Below, in pieces: positions 1 through 8,320 of a DNA stretch of 64,000 nucleotides. Each line of letters begins with the position of its first letter. Position 1 is the first letter of the stretch. Below the pieces are notes generated by a model. The model was not told the origin of the DNA. It worked only from the letters and a program-made list of their open reading frames with translations, and made no database searches. The translations under genes were made by a program, and so were the position numbers. The DNA is from Pseudomonadota bacterium (GTDB taxonomy: Bacteria > Desulfobacterota > Desulfovibrionia > Desulfovibrionales > Desulfovibrionaceae), in contig JAEYOJ010000066.1 of assembly GCA_023411815.1 (NCBI GenBank), positions 1-64,000 of the forward strand, in the 5' to 3' direction.

Positions 1-123
1 TTCGATCCGTTCCCACTGGTCGTCTCGCAAGGCATAACGTCGCGCCATGTCTGGGCCCCTCCATCAGGCAATTCCCACATAGGCACGACGACACCACCTG
101 GAAACCCCATTTGAGGACACGCC

Positions 124-400
124 CTAGTTCGTCGGGCTGCTGGTGGATCGTTGGGCCCTTTCCGGCTCGCCTGAGACCGAGTGATCCACGAGGGTGTCGA
201 GCAGATCAAAACCCAGGTGAGCCGCTGTGGGAGCATCACCCATGGCATGCTCCTGGTCGCGCGCAAGCGGGGCACGGTGGACCAGCCCTTGGACATCAAC
301 AGGCTTGTGGAGGATATGGCCGCGCTCGTGGAGCAGGAAACCTCCATTGCCGGCGCTGTGAAGGCCCGCCAACCGATCACTACTGGTCAGGTATGCGGTG
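124..400 (+). pseudogene. Histidine kinase relic (HisKA-type fragment)
   Basis: A short open stretch, best read from 181, resembles the dimerisation and phosphoacceptor region of soluble sensor kinases: an EGVEQIKTQV segment, then RCGSITHGML, then PLDINRLVEDMAALVEQE. The expected upstream sensor region and downstream ATPase domain are missing. A stop lies just upstream in the same frame, and beyond about 360 the reading frame runs into sequence antisense to the next gene. I read it as a decayed fragment of a kinase gene. The family match comes from remembered motifs only, so confidence is moderate. Confidence 0.4.
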
Positions 401-480
401 AGGATTGGTTATCGGCTTATGGGGCCATTCCGTTTGATGCCCAAGCCGTTGGAATATTCTCGTCGGACGGAAAGAGTGCC

Positions 481-816
481 CTATACAGGTATATCCAATT
501 CGCGGATGAAGCGGTCCAGGAAGTCGATCATGTGTTCCCTGAGAGCCGGAGTGGCGTAGGCCAGGCAGGAACAGCGTAGTATCTTGCGCGCGCGGACCAG
601 GAGTTCCATCTTGAGCCAGGTTTCGCCGAGCTCCAGCGAGAGGATGTAAGGACCGCACTGGCCCAAGTGCTCGCGCTGCTCGTCCGTGAGCATGTCCTCG
701 GGCACCGGCAGGTAGAAGATGCCTTCCATGCCGCCGGCATAGCCCTGTTCCGTCAGAGCGCTTTCGATGCGCTTGATGTCTTCCTCGTACAGTTCGTCTA
801 TGAGATAATAGCGCAT
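481..816 (-). CDS. Conserved small protein of unknown function, hemA-linked
   Basis: A 111-residue acidic soluble protein starting MRYYLIDELYEED, with no signal peptide or membrane segment. It begins 6 bases after the hemA stop, and an AGGA ribosome-binding site overlaps the end of hemA, so it is the last gene of the sirC-ccsA-hemA operon. An upstream in-frame start would extend it into hemA and is less likely. I recognise no family. The pattern GIFYLPVPEDMLTDEQ..HLGQCGPY suggests a small alpha/beta protein. A role in tetrapyrrole synthesis is inferred from position only. Confidence 0.75.
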   Translation of the reverse strand: MRYYLIDELYEEDIKRIESALTEQGYAGGMEGIFYLPVPEDMLTDEQREHLGQCGPYILSLELGETWLKMELLVRARKILRCSCLAYATPALREHMIDFLDRFIRELDIPV

Positions 817-821
817 GGGTC

Positions 822-2174
822 CTACTGGGGCTTGTCCTGGCAGATCTGGTCGCCAGGAAACGTTGCGGGTTTGTGGCGGCATGCGTGGGCGTCCTCGGGG
901 ACTTCCTCATTGTCCAGGTTGAAGACGCGTCGGACCGTATGCACGAAACGCTCGGCCTGGCCTTCCTCGCGCGCGCGGCGCTTCAGGTAGACGATGGGTT
1001 CATGGTAGAGCTTGTGGGCCAGCGAGGTCACGAGCACTTCCAGGGCCTGGCGAGTTTCCAGGGGTACGTCCGGCCCCAGCCGCCGCAGTGTCTTCTGCAG
1101 CTCGCGCTGGGCTATGCGCTCTCCGGAGGCCAGCAGGTCCACGATGGTGGGCTGAAGCTCCAGGGAGTCGAGCCAATGCCGGAAGGCCAGGACTTCGTCG
1201 CGCACGATGATGGAGGCCTTTTCGGCTTCATCCCTGCGCTGGGCCAGGTTTTCTTCCACGACTTCCTTCAAGTCATCGATATCATAAAGATAAACGTTGT
1301 CGAGCTGGTTCACGTCGGGGTCGATGTCACGCGGCACGGCGATGTCGATGAAGAACATGGGCTTGTGCCGGCGTTTCTTGAGGACCTGCTTCACGTCGCG
1401 GGCATGGATGACGGCGGTGGGAGCTCCGGTCGAGCTGATGACGATATCGACCTTGGGCAGCTGGGAGTACAGGCCGTCGAATGGGATGGCCGTGCCTTTG
1501 AAGCGGGCTGCCAGCTCCTCCGCGCGGGCAAAGGTACGGTTGACCAAGCAGATGTGTTCTATGCCCGCGCCGAGCAGGTGCATGGCCGCAAGCTCGGCCA
1601 TCTCTCCAGCGCCGATGAGCATGGCCTGCTTGCCTTGCAACTCGCCGAAGATCTTGCGCGCCAGCTCAACTGCGGCATAGCTGATGGACACGGCGCTGGA
1701 GGCCACGCCAGTCTCGCTGCGAATGCGTTTGGCGACAAAAAAGGCCTTGTGCAGCAAGCGGTTGATGACCACCTTGGCTGTGCCGCGGTCAACGGCCTTG
1801 CGGTAAGCTTCCTTGAGCTGACCAAGGATCTGGGGCTCGCCCAGAACCATGGAATCGAGGCCGCCCGCGACGCGGAACAGATGCTCCACGGCCTGCTCGT
1901 TTTCGTAGGCATACGTGTGTGAGGCCAGGCCGCTCAGCGGCTGGCTACATGCTTCCGCCCAATGGCGCAGAACATGGTCGGCGGCAGCGGGAGAGCCGTC
2001 GCTCACGGCCAGGATTTCCACGCGGTTGCAGGTGGACAGCGCCAGGGCTTCCTGAAGGGGGCCGTGAACCAGTTTTTTTTCGAACGCCTCAACGCCGCTC
2101 AAGGCGTATTTTTCGCGGACGTCAACACCGGCAGTGCGGAAGTTGAGGCCGATCAGGTGGATGGTCAGGTTCAT
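822..2174 (-). CDS. hemA: Glutamyl-tRNA reductase
   Basis: Converts glutamyl-tRNA to glutamate-1-semialdehyde, the first committed step of C5-pathway tetrapyrrole synthesis in the cytoplasm. The 450-residue product has the N-terminal catalytic motif STCNRVEI with the nucleophilic cysteine at residue 49. A Rossmann NADPH domain follows (IGAGEMAELAA near residue 190), then a helical C-terminal dimerisation domain. The ATG overlaps the stop of the upstream ccsA-like gene by an ATGA junction, indicating translational coupling. The operon with sirC fits sulfate reducers, which make both siroheme and heme through precorrin-2/sirohydrochlorin. Confidence 0.95.
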   Translation of the reverse strand: MNLTIHLIGLNFRTAGVDVREKYALSGVEAFEKKLVHGPLQEALALSTCNRVEILAVSDGSPAAADHVLRHWAEACSQPLSGLASHTYAYENEQAVEHLFRVAGGLDSMVLGEPQILGQLKEAYRKAVDRGTAKVVINRLLHKAFFVAKRIRSETGVASSAVSISYAAVELARKIFGELQGKQAMLIGAGEMAELAAMHLLGAGIEHICLVNRTFARAEELAARFKGTAIPFDGLYSQLPKVDIVISSTGAPTAVIHARDVKQVLKKRRHKPMFFIDIAVPRDIDPDVNQLDNVYLYDIDDLKEVVEENLAQRRDEAEKASIIVRDEVLAFRHWLDSLELQPTIVDLLASGERIAQRELQKTLRRLGPDVPLETRQALEVLVTSLAHKLYHEPIVYLKRRAREEGQAERFVHTVRRVFNLDNEEVPEDAHACRHKPATFPGDQICQDKPQ

Positions 2175-3004
2175 AGCGGCACCGCTGTGAAACTATGGTG
2201 CGAAGGTGTCAGAAGGTTGATGCCGAGCATGGACAGCATGGCCAGGGCGAAGACCCATATGGCCAGGATCGCCGTGCGGCGGCCCTGCCTTCCCGTGACC
2301 ATGCGCTGGTAAAAGAGCGAGGCGTACAGGAACCATATACCGATGGAGGTCAGTTCCTTGATGTCCCAGGAGAATATCTGATTCCAGGTCAGCTTTGCCC
2401 AGACAAAGCCGGAAAGCAGGCCCAAGGTGTACAGCGGGAAGCCGGCGGCGACGGCCCAATGCACGGCGCGGTCAAAGGTGGAGAGCGAGGGCAGTTCCTT
2501 GCGGAAGCCTGTCAGCGGCTCCTTGGTCTTGATCTTGCGCTCCAGGTGCAGGAAGGCGAGCCCGGCCCCGAAGGATACGGCCAGCAATGACAGGGCCAGG
2601 AACAGCGAACCGATATGCAGGCCGAAAAACAGGCCCAGCAGGGTGGGCGGCGTGGCCACGTGCGTGGGCGCCAGGCGCAGGGAGGAGACATAAAACAGCA
2701 GGGCCAGCGGCGAGATGGTCAAGGCCAGGAAGCCAAGCTTGAGCCGCCACCAGGCCAGGAGCCAGATGAGCAGGAGCAGCCAGGAGAAGAGGCTGTAGTA
2801 GAATGCGGCCGCTGTCAGCGAACTGCCCGGCTGGCTGGTGACCAGGCCCATGTCGAAGGTGTGCAGGGCGAAGCCGGCCACCGCGCAGGCCATGCCCGCC
2901 GAGCGCAAGGATTTGCGCGTGGTCAGAATGCCGATCAAGGTGATGATCGTCCCGGCCAGGTAGAAGCCGAGGACGAGAAATTTGACGAGTTCAGCAGAGC
3001 CCAC
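2171..3004 (-). CDS. ccsA: CcsA/HemX-type cytochrome c assembly membrane protein
   Basis: A 277-residue, highly hydrophobic protein with about eight transmembrane segments, of the CcsA/ResC/HemX family that handles heme at the membrane. The tryptophan-rich stretch and the C-terminal WDIKELTSIGIWFLYASLF block are typical of the family. The likely start is a GTG inside the end of sirC (14-base overlap); reading further upstream would only add out-of-frame sirC sequence. It sits between sirC and hemA, the place occupied by hemX in many bacteria, where the homologue influences HemA level. Whether it assembles cytochromes or modulates HemA cannot be told from sequence. Confidence 0.85.
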   Translation of the reverse strand: MGSAELVKFLVLGFYLAGTIITLIGILTTRKSLRSAGMACAVAGFALHTFDMGLVTSQPGSSLTAAAFYYSLFSWLLLLIWLLAWWRLKLGFLALTISPLALLFYVSSLRLAPTHVATPPTLLGLFFGLHIGSLFLALSLLAVSFGAGLAFLHLERKIKTKEPLTGFRKELPSLSTFDRAVHWAVAAGFPLYTLGLLSGFVWAKLTWNQIFSWDIKELTSIGIWFLYASLFYQRMVTGRQGRRTAILAIWVFALAMLSMLGINLLTPSHHSFTAVPL

Positions 3005-3677
3005 GAAGCAGTTCCTCGATGTGCGACTCAAGTTCTTGGGGCAGGATGCGCTGGAGAATTTCCACGACACCCTCGCGATCGTCGCGTTCCATGGCCTCCA
3101 GCAGGTCCGAATCCACCAGTTCGCGGAACAGGGCGGTGTTCTCGGCGGTCGGCCGTCCCCTGCCGAGGACCAGAGGCCGTACGCGGGCCATGAGTTCCAA
3201 GAAGGCCCCGTAATGCCGGCCGAAGTACTCGTCAAGGTCCTTGCGGATCTTCTTGGCCAGAGCGGGGCTTGCACCACCCGTGGACACGGCCAGGGTCAGA
3301 TCGCCCTGGCGGTGCACCGCCGGGACGATGAAGCTGCACTTCTCGGGCTGGTCCACGATGTTGCACAGGATTCCCTTGTCCCTGCAGAGATTGCTGATGG
3401 TCCAGTTGAGGTCTTCATTGTCCGTGGAAGCGATGACCAGCACCTTGTCTTCCACGTCTTTCGGCCGGAACGCCCGCGTCTGGTAGTCGATGCGCGGATC
3501 GGCCAGCAGCTCCCGCAAGTCATCGTCGGGGGGGCGGGTATCCACGACGAGCACGCGCGCCGGGCCGGATTCGAGCAGGGAGGCAATTTTCCTGCGGCCG
3601 ACTTGGCCGGCCCCGACAACCAGGCATTCCTGCCCAGTAAGCTTGATGAAGATTGGGTAGTATCGCATCGGCATCAT
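2991..3677 (-). CDS. sirC: Precorrin-2 dehydrogenase / sirohydrochlorin ferrochelatase
   Basis: A 228-residue Met8p/CysG N-terminal-type enzyme that oxidises precorrin-2 to sirohydrochlorin with NAD and may insert iron. Visible features are the Rossmann glycine motif VVGAGQVGRRK near residue 20, the active-site region CNIVDQPEKCSFIVPA near residue 105, and STGGASPALAKKIR near residue 135. It is a stand-alone domain without the CysG methyltransferase half. It is the first gene of the operon with ccsA and hemA. Siroheme serves dissimilatory and assimilatory sulfite reductases and, in these organisms, is also a heme precursor. The start could be either of two near-adjacent methionines. Confidence 0.9.
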   Translation of the reverse strand: MMPMRYYPIFIKLTGQECLVVGAGQVGRRKIASLLESGPARVLVVDTRPPDDDLRELLADPRIDYQTRAFRPKDVEDKVLVIASTDNEDLNWTISNLCRDKGILCNIVDQPEKCSFIVPAVHRQGDLTLAVSTGGASPALAKKIRKDLDEYFGRHYGAFLELMARVRPLVLGRGRPTAENTALFRELVDSDLLEAMERDDREGVVEILQRILPQELESHIEELLRGLC

Positions 3678-3793
3678 TCTAGCAAAAGAACCTGCAAAGG
3701 GAAATCCCGCGTTGCCTTGCGGCCTCCATGCAATTGGGGTAACCGACCGGCTTCGTCATGATCCTTCAAGCCCTTGGATAGGCCATTTACGGC

Positions 3794-5047
3794 ATGAAAC
3801 GTTTCCTCATCATACAGCTGGCCCGCTTCGGCGACCTTGTGCAAACCAAGCGCCTTCTGCATTCGCTTCTTTCCGCTGTCGATGCCGAAGTTCACCTGTG
3901 CATCGACGGCTCCCTGGAGGAGTTGGCCCGGCTTGTGTACCCGGAAGCCAGGGTTCATGCAATCGCGGCCCACGGCGCGGGCGTGCCGGGCGGTCTGGCC
4001 GAGGTGCTGGAGCGCAACCGGCGGGCCTTCTCGGTCCTGGCCTCCGAACGTTTCGACGAAGTGTACAATCTGAACTATTCCGGCCTGAGTTTCGCTCTCT
4101 CCAGGCTGTTCCCTCCCGAGACTGTGCGCGGTTATGTAAGTGATGCCGGTCAGGACCTCAAGGATTCCTGGACCGCCCTGGCATTCCGCTGGATGGGCCA
4201 CAGGCGGGTCGCAGGCGTCAATCTGGCCGACTTCTGGGCCCATATGACGTCAAAACCTATGGACTCTCAAAGCGTCAATCCTTTGGCGATTCCCCGAGGG
4301 GGCGGATTGGGCGTGGTCCTGGCAGGGCGCAACCAGCGCCGGTCTTTGCCTCCGCGTGTGCTGGCCGAAGTGGCGCAGACCGTGGCCGCCTCGCGCGGGC
4401 TGTCGCGTCTGGCGCTTCTGGGCGGAAAGGCTGAGCTGCCCATGGCCAGGGAGCTGCTGATGGCATTGCGACCGGGCGTGGCCGCCCGCGTGGAAAACCT
4501 GTGCGGACGCACGGGCTGGCGAGATCTTATCGGAGTGGTTTCCGGGCTCGACCTGCTGCTCACGCCCGACACAGGCACAATGCACCTGGCCGCGCACCTG
4601 GGCACGCCGGTCATGGCCTGCTTTCTCTCCTCTGCCTGGTGTCCCGAGACCGGCCCGTACGGCCTCGGGCATACGGTCTGGCAGGCGGTGACGCCGTGCG
4701 CGCCCTGTCTGGAATCCGCGCCATGCGGCCTGGGCCTGGCGTGCCTGCCCGCCTTCTCCGCCCCGGAGTTCCTGCGCCTGCTGGCAGGCAAGGGCGAGGC
4801 CGAAGGATTGGCGGTGGCCGGTCTGCGCTCGGCGCTCGATGAGCTTGGCTCCACGTGGGAGCCGTTCCACGGCGATCTGCCCTCGTCCTCCGAACGGCAA
4901 CGTTTCAGGCGCTTCCTGAAACGGCATCTTGGCCTGGCCGGAGACTTCAGCGCGGATGGCGAACTTTCTGAGCGATTCTACCTTGAGCGCGACTGGATTG
5001 GCCTGGAGCGCAAGAACTGCAAGCGGAACTTCAAGGCATATGTCTGA
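3794..5047 (+). CDS. Glycosyltransferase family 9 (heptosyltransferase-like)
   Basis: A 417-residue cytoplasmic transferase of the ADP-heptose:LPS heptosyltransferase superfamily. The N-terminus IIQLARFGDLVQTKRLL is the usual GT9 acceptor-side start. The C-terminal half holds the nucleotide-sugar motif TPDTGTMHLAAHLGTPVMACF near residue 260, followed by a PETGPYG segment. The gene overlaps the following glycosyltransferase by 8 bases, so the two form a translationally coupled pair. The acceptor is unknown; LPS core or a protein glycan are both possible. Confidence 0.85.
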   Translation: MKRFLIIQLARFGDLVQTKRLLHSLLSAVDAEVHLCIDGSLEELARLVYPEARVHAIAAHGAGVPGGLAEVLERNRRAFSVLASERFDEVYNLNYSGLSFALSRLFPPETVRGYVSDAGQDLKDSWTALAFRWMGHRRVAGVNLADFWAHMTSKPMDSQSVNPLAIPRGGGLGVVLAGRNQRRSLPPRVLAEVAQTVAASRGLSRLALLGGKAELPMARELLMALRPGVAARVENLCGRTGWRDLIGVVSGLDLLLTPDTGTMHLAAHLGTPVMACFLSSAWCPETGPYGLGHTVWQAVTPCAPCLESAPCGLGLACLPAFSAPEFLRLLAGKGEAEGLAVAGLRSALDELGSTWEPFHGDLPSSSERQRFRRFLKRHLGLAGDFSADGELSERFYLERDWIGLERKNCKRNFKAYV

Positions 5048-6305
5048 GAAGCTGAGAGTCCTGGTCGTGCTGCCCATGTACGGCGGCTCCCTGCCCGTGG
5101 GCCGCTACTGCTCTGCAGCCCTGTCGCGGCTGGGGCATCTGGTGGAGAATTTCGAGGCTCCGGCCTTCCATGGCGCGTATACGGCCCTGAAGGACCTGCG
5201 CGTAAGCGGGGAGCGCCTGGAGCAGTTGGAGAACGGGTATCTGCAGCTCGTGTCGCAGGCAGTGCTGGCCAAGGTGGAGAGCTTCGAGCCCGATCTTGTG
5301 CTGGCCCTGGCCCAGGCGCCCTTGAGCAGGCCCGCGTTGAGGCGCCTGCGCAAGGATGGCGTTGCAACGGCCATGTGGTTCGTCGAAGACCATCGGCTGT
5401 TCACCTATTGGCAGGGCTACGCCCAATTCTATGACTTCTTCGCCGTGATCCAGAAGGAGCCGTTCCTGTCCCAGTTGGCGGCCATTGGCCAGCCTAATGC
5501 CCTGTACCTGCCCTTGGCCGCGGACCCGGAATTCCACAAGCCCCTGGAGCTTACGTCCGTGGAGCGCCGCAAGTGGGGCAGCGACGTGTCCTTCATGGGC
5601 GCAGGCTATCCCAACCGCCGCATGGCGTTCCGGCAACTGCTGCGCCACGACTTCAAGATCTGGGGCAGCGATTGGGAGGGCGACTCGGTGCTTGCGCCCT
5701 ACGTCCAGCTTGGGGGGCAGCGCATCGAGCCGGCGGACTGCGTGCGCATCTTCAACGCCGCCAGGATCAACCTCAACCTGCACTCAAGCATCGATCCGAG
5801 CCGGCTGGTTTCAGACGGCGATTTCGTCAACCCGCGAACCTTCGAGCTGGCGTCCTGCGGTGCGTTTCAACTCACGGACCGTCGGACTCTCCTGCCCGAG
5901 TGTTTCGGCCAGGACGAGATCAGCACTTTCGGGGACATGCAGGAACTGCTTGCGCTCATCGACCATTTCCTGGCCCGTCCCGAGGAGCGCGAGGCAGTGG
6001 CCGCGCGCGCCCGGCAGCGCGTGCTGCAGGAGCACACCTATGAACGCCGCATGGAAACGCTGCTGGATTTCGTGCGCGCGCGCAGACCCGGCTGGCCCGC
6101 GGCGCGCCAGCGCGATATCGACCTGTTGGCCGAATTGCCCGAGGACCTGCGCCGGGATGTGCGCGCCTTGCTGGACAGGCTGGGACTCGGCGCCGGTGTC
6201 GGTTTCGACGATCTGGTGCAGGCAGTGCGCCGTCAGCAGGGGGAACTGAGCGGCCTGGATGCGGCCATCCTTTTCCTGGACGAGTGGCGCAAGCTGTATA
6301 GGTAG
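5040..6305 (+). CDS. CgeB-like glycosyltransferase
   Basis: A 421-residue protein resembling the CgeB/YkvP glycosyltransferase family. It has an N-terminal half with WFVEDHRLFTYW and FFAVIQKE, and a C-terminal Glyco_trans_1_2-type half with VSFMGAGYPNRR, FKIWGSDW, INLNLHSSI and NPRTFELASCGAFQLTD. The start used here gives an 8-base overlap with the GT9 gene; a longer upstream reading is only that gene's other frame. Such pairs often modify surface glycans or flagellin. The product structure cannot be deduced. A GC-rich hairpin follows the stop. Confidence 0.85.
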   Translation: MSEKLRVLVVLPMYGGSLPVGRYCSAALSRLGHLVENFEAPAFHGAYTALKDLRVSGERLEQLENGYLQLVSQAVLAKVESFEPDLVLALAQAPLSRPALRRLRKDGVATAMWFVEDHRLFTYWQGYAQFYDFFAVIQKEPFLSQLAAIGQPNALYLPLAADPEFHKPLELTSVERRKWGSDVSFMGAGYPNRRMAFRQLLRHDFKIWGSDWEGDSVLAPYVQLGGQRIEPADCVRIFNAARINLNLHSSIDPSRLVSDGDFVNPRTFELASCGAFQLTDRRTLLPECFGQDEISTFGDMQELLALIDHFLARPEEREAVAARARQRVLQEHTYERRMETLLDFVRARRPGWPAARQRDIDLLAELPEDLRRDVRALLDRLGLGAGVGFDDLVQAVRRQQGELSGLDAAILFLDEWRKLYR

Positions 6306-6319
6306 CGGAAGGATGGAAA

Positions 6320-6351
6320 CCCGCGTCCGGTGCGCCTGCGCCGGACGCGGG
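6320..6351. terminator. Hairpin between convergent genes
   Basis: Perfect 11-bp stem CCCGCGTCCGG / CCGGACGCGGG with a 10-base loop, placed 15 bases after the CgeB-like stop and 9 bases before the end of the convergent small gene. No long T tract follows on either strand, so termination strength is uncertain. Confidence 0.55.
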
Positions 6352-6360
6352 CGGTAAGAT

Positions 6361-6687
6361 TTAATGAACGCCCGTGCTGCGGGTCTTGAACTCCCACTGG
6401 TCTCCGGCGATTTCCACCGACACCTCGGCCTCCATGCACTCCGCGCGCATGACCACCACCAGGCTGCCGACTTCCGTTTGCCAGTAGATCTCCCAGAAAA
6501 GGGAGGCGAAGAGGGTCTTCAAAGGCAGGTCGAGCTTGGCGGCGATGTCCTTGACCGTCTTACCCAGGGTTTCCCGCGCGCTCGACGTGAAAATGATGCC
6601 CGACAAAAAGACCCTGGGGGTGGTTTCCCGTGTTGGTTCCTGTCCCAAGGCACGCTCGGCCACCTTGAGGGATGATTCCTGCTGCAT
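6361..6687 (-). CDS. Small protein of unknown function
   Basis: A 108-residue soluble protein. I chose the internal start MQQESSLK because GAGGA sits 6 bases before it; a methionine 8 codons upstream lacks this spacing. The body is a helix-rich acidic protein (TVKDIAAKLDLPLKTLFASLFWEIYWQTEVG). No signal peptide, metal-binding pattern or known domain is recognised. It stands alone between a glycosyltransferase pair and a FemAB-like gene. Confidence 0.65.
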   Translation of the reverse strand: MQQESSLKVAERALGQEPTRETTPRVFLSGIIFTSSARETLGKTVKDIAAKLDLPLKTLFASLFWEIYWQTEVGSLVVVMRAECMEAEVSVEIAGDQWEFKTRSTGVH

Positions 6688-7005
6688 GGCTTCCTCTTTG
6701 AAGTATGGCATGGCGACGGGACAGCAACTTGCGCGCCAAAGGACGGATCACCATTGGAGGCCATGGCTTGAGAATGCCCCCATGCATGCGGGCGGAGCGG
6801 CTGTGAACTTTTTGTCTCCCCCGCCGTGACGGGTGAGCATGATCCGTTCCGGTTGAGCCCTCCACCTGACGGAGATGAAGCGGGGCTGGTTCCGTGTCTT
6901 CCCCGGTTGTGACTGGTGGGGCGGGGGCTTCAAGGCGGACGCTCGGCCCGGGAGGAACCGGCTGCCGGTGACAATGGGCCGCGACTGGCCTATGAAGGCA
7001 GGGAT

Positions 7006-8169
7006 ATGCCCATGCACACCTTCCGCTGGATTGCCTCCGTGGCCGAAGTCCCGAAGCCGACCTGGGATGCCCTGGCCTTGCCCCTGAAAACGCCCTTTCT
7101 GGAGTGGGAGTGGCTCAGGCTGATGGAGGAGTCGGGCAGCGCCTCACCCGTCACAGGCTGGCTGTCCATGCATCTGACGGTCTGGCAGGGAGAAGCTCTT
7201 GTCGCGGCCGCCCCGCTCTACGCCAAGCGCCACAGCGAAGGGGAATTCGTCTTCGACCATCCATGGGCGGACGTGGCCCAGCGTATGGGCCTGCGTTATT
7301 ACCCCAAGCTTGTGGGCATGAGCCCGTTCACGCCCACGGGCACATACCGTTTCCTCATGTCCCGGGACCAGGACGAAGCGGCCTTGACCGGAGCCATGCT
7401 CCAGGAGATCGAGCGCCGCTGCCGGGAGGGAGGGCTGTCCGGCTGCCATTTCCATTACGTCGATCCGGCCTGGAGGAAACTGGTCGCATCCGCCGGATAC
7501 TCCTGCTGGGCGCATCAGAGCTTTACTTGGCGCAACCGTGGCTACAGGGACTTGGACGATTTCCTGAGCCGCTTCAGCCGCAACCAGCGCCGCAACATCC
7601 ACCGCGAGCGCCAGGCCATGGAGCGGGCCGGCATCCGGGTGCGCATGCTTGAGGGGCGGGAAATCCCCGGCAAGCTCTACACACGCATGTACGGCTACTA
7701 CCTGGAGACCAACGAGAAGTTCGGCCCCTGGGGCTGCAGGTATCTCAGCGAGGAGTTCTTCCGCCTGTTGCCCGAGCGTTTCGGCGAGCGCGTGGCCATG
7801 TGCGTAGCCGACAAGCCTGCGGAAAGCCCCGAGCCGCTGGGCATGGGCCTGTTCATCGTGAAGGACGGAAACCTCTACGGCCGCTACTGGGGCGGGGTGG
7901 AGGGGGTGCGCTACCTCCATTTCAACGTCTGCTACTACGAGCCCATGGCCTGGGCCATCGCCAAGGGCCTGCACGCCTTCGACCCCGGCATCGGCGGCTA
8001 CCACAAGGTCCGCCGGGGATTCGTCTGCATCCCCAACTACAGCCTGCACAGGTTCTTCGATCCGCGCCTGCGCAGGATCATGGAGCTGCACATGGACGAG
8101 ATCAACTTTTTGGAAAGGCGGCAAATCCAGGAGGTTAACACGGAACTGCCCTTCGTGCGCCGTTGCTGA
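7006..8169 (+). CDS. FemAB-like / peptidoglycan-recognition acyltransferase (PF04339 type)
   Basis: A 387-residue protein of the GNAT-fold FemAB-like family (COG3146). Characteristic motifs are GCHFHYVDPAW near residue 150, RFSRNQRRNIHRER near 185, GRYWGG near 290, LHFNVCYYEPM near 305 and PGIGGYHKVRRGF near 330. The chosen ATG is preceded by AAGGCAGGG at suitable spacing; earlier methionines lie in a non-coding leader. The true substrate of this family is poorly defined. No operon partner is obvious, since the next gene has its own leader. Confidence 0.8.
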   Translation: MPMHTFRWIASVAEVPKPTWDALALPLKTPFLEWEWLRLMEESGSASPVTGWLSMHLTVWQGEALVAAAPLYAKRHSEGEFVFDHPWADVAQRMGLRYYPKLVGMSPFTPTGTYRFLMSRDQDEAALTGAMLQEIERRCREGGLSGCHFHYVDPAWRKLVASAGYSCWAHQSFTWRNRGYRDLDDFLSRFSRNQRRNIHRERQAMERAGIRVRMLEGREIPGKLYTRMYGYYLETNEKFGPWGCRYLSEEFFRLLPERFGERVAMCVADKPAESPEPLGMGLFIVKDGNLYGRYWGGVEGVRYLHFNVCYYEPMAWAIAKGLHAFDPGIGGYHKVRRGFVCIPNYSLHRFFDPRLRRIMELHMDEINFLERRQIQEVNTELPFVRRC

Positions 8170-8218
8170 TTTGTTGCGCCAAATAACGCCGCTCCGAGCA
8201 TCCATATTCCCGCCGACC

Positions 8219-8246
8219 TTTCACTCCGATTCCGAAATACGATACT
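8219..8246 (+). promoter_or_regulatory. Possible sigma-70 promoter for ppsA
   Basis: TTTCAC, 16 bases, GATACT, ending 75 bases before the ppsA start. Both boxes deviate from consensus, so this is only a candidate. Confidence 0.25.
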
Positions 8247-8320
8247 CTTCCAGGCAATCTTGGCTTCCGCCCCAATCCGGCAGCCTGAACCAGCCACTTC
8301 AAGCCAGCCTGGAGGAAGAT

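Noticed and set aside
873..1922. A 349-codon open frame antisense to hemA
   Set aside because: Same mirror-frame effect; hemA on the other strand is unmistakable.
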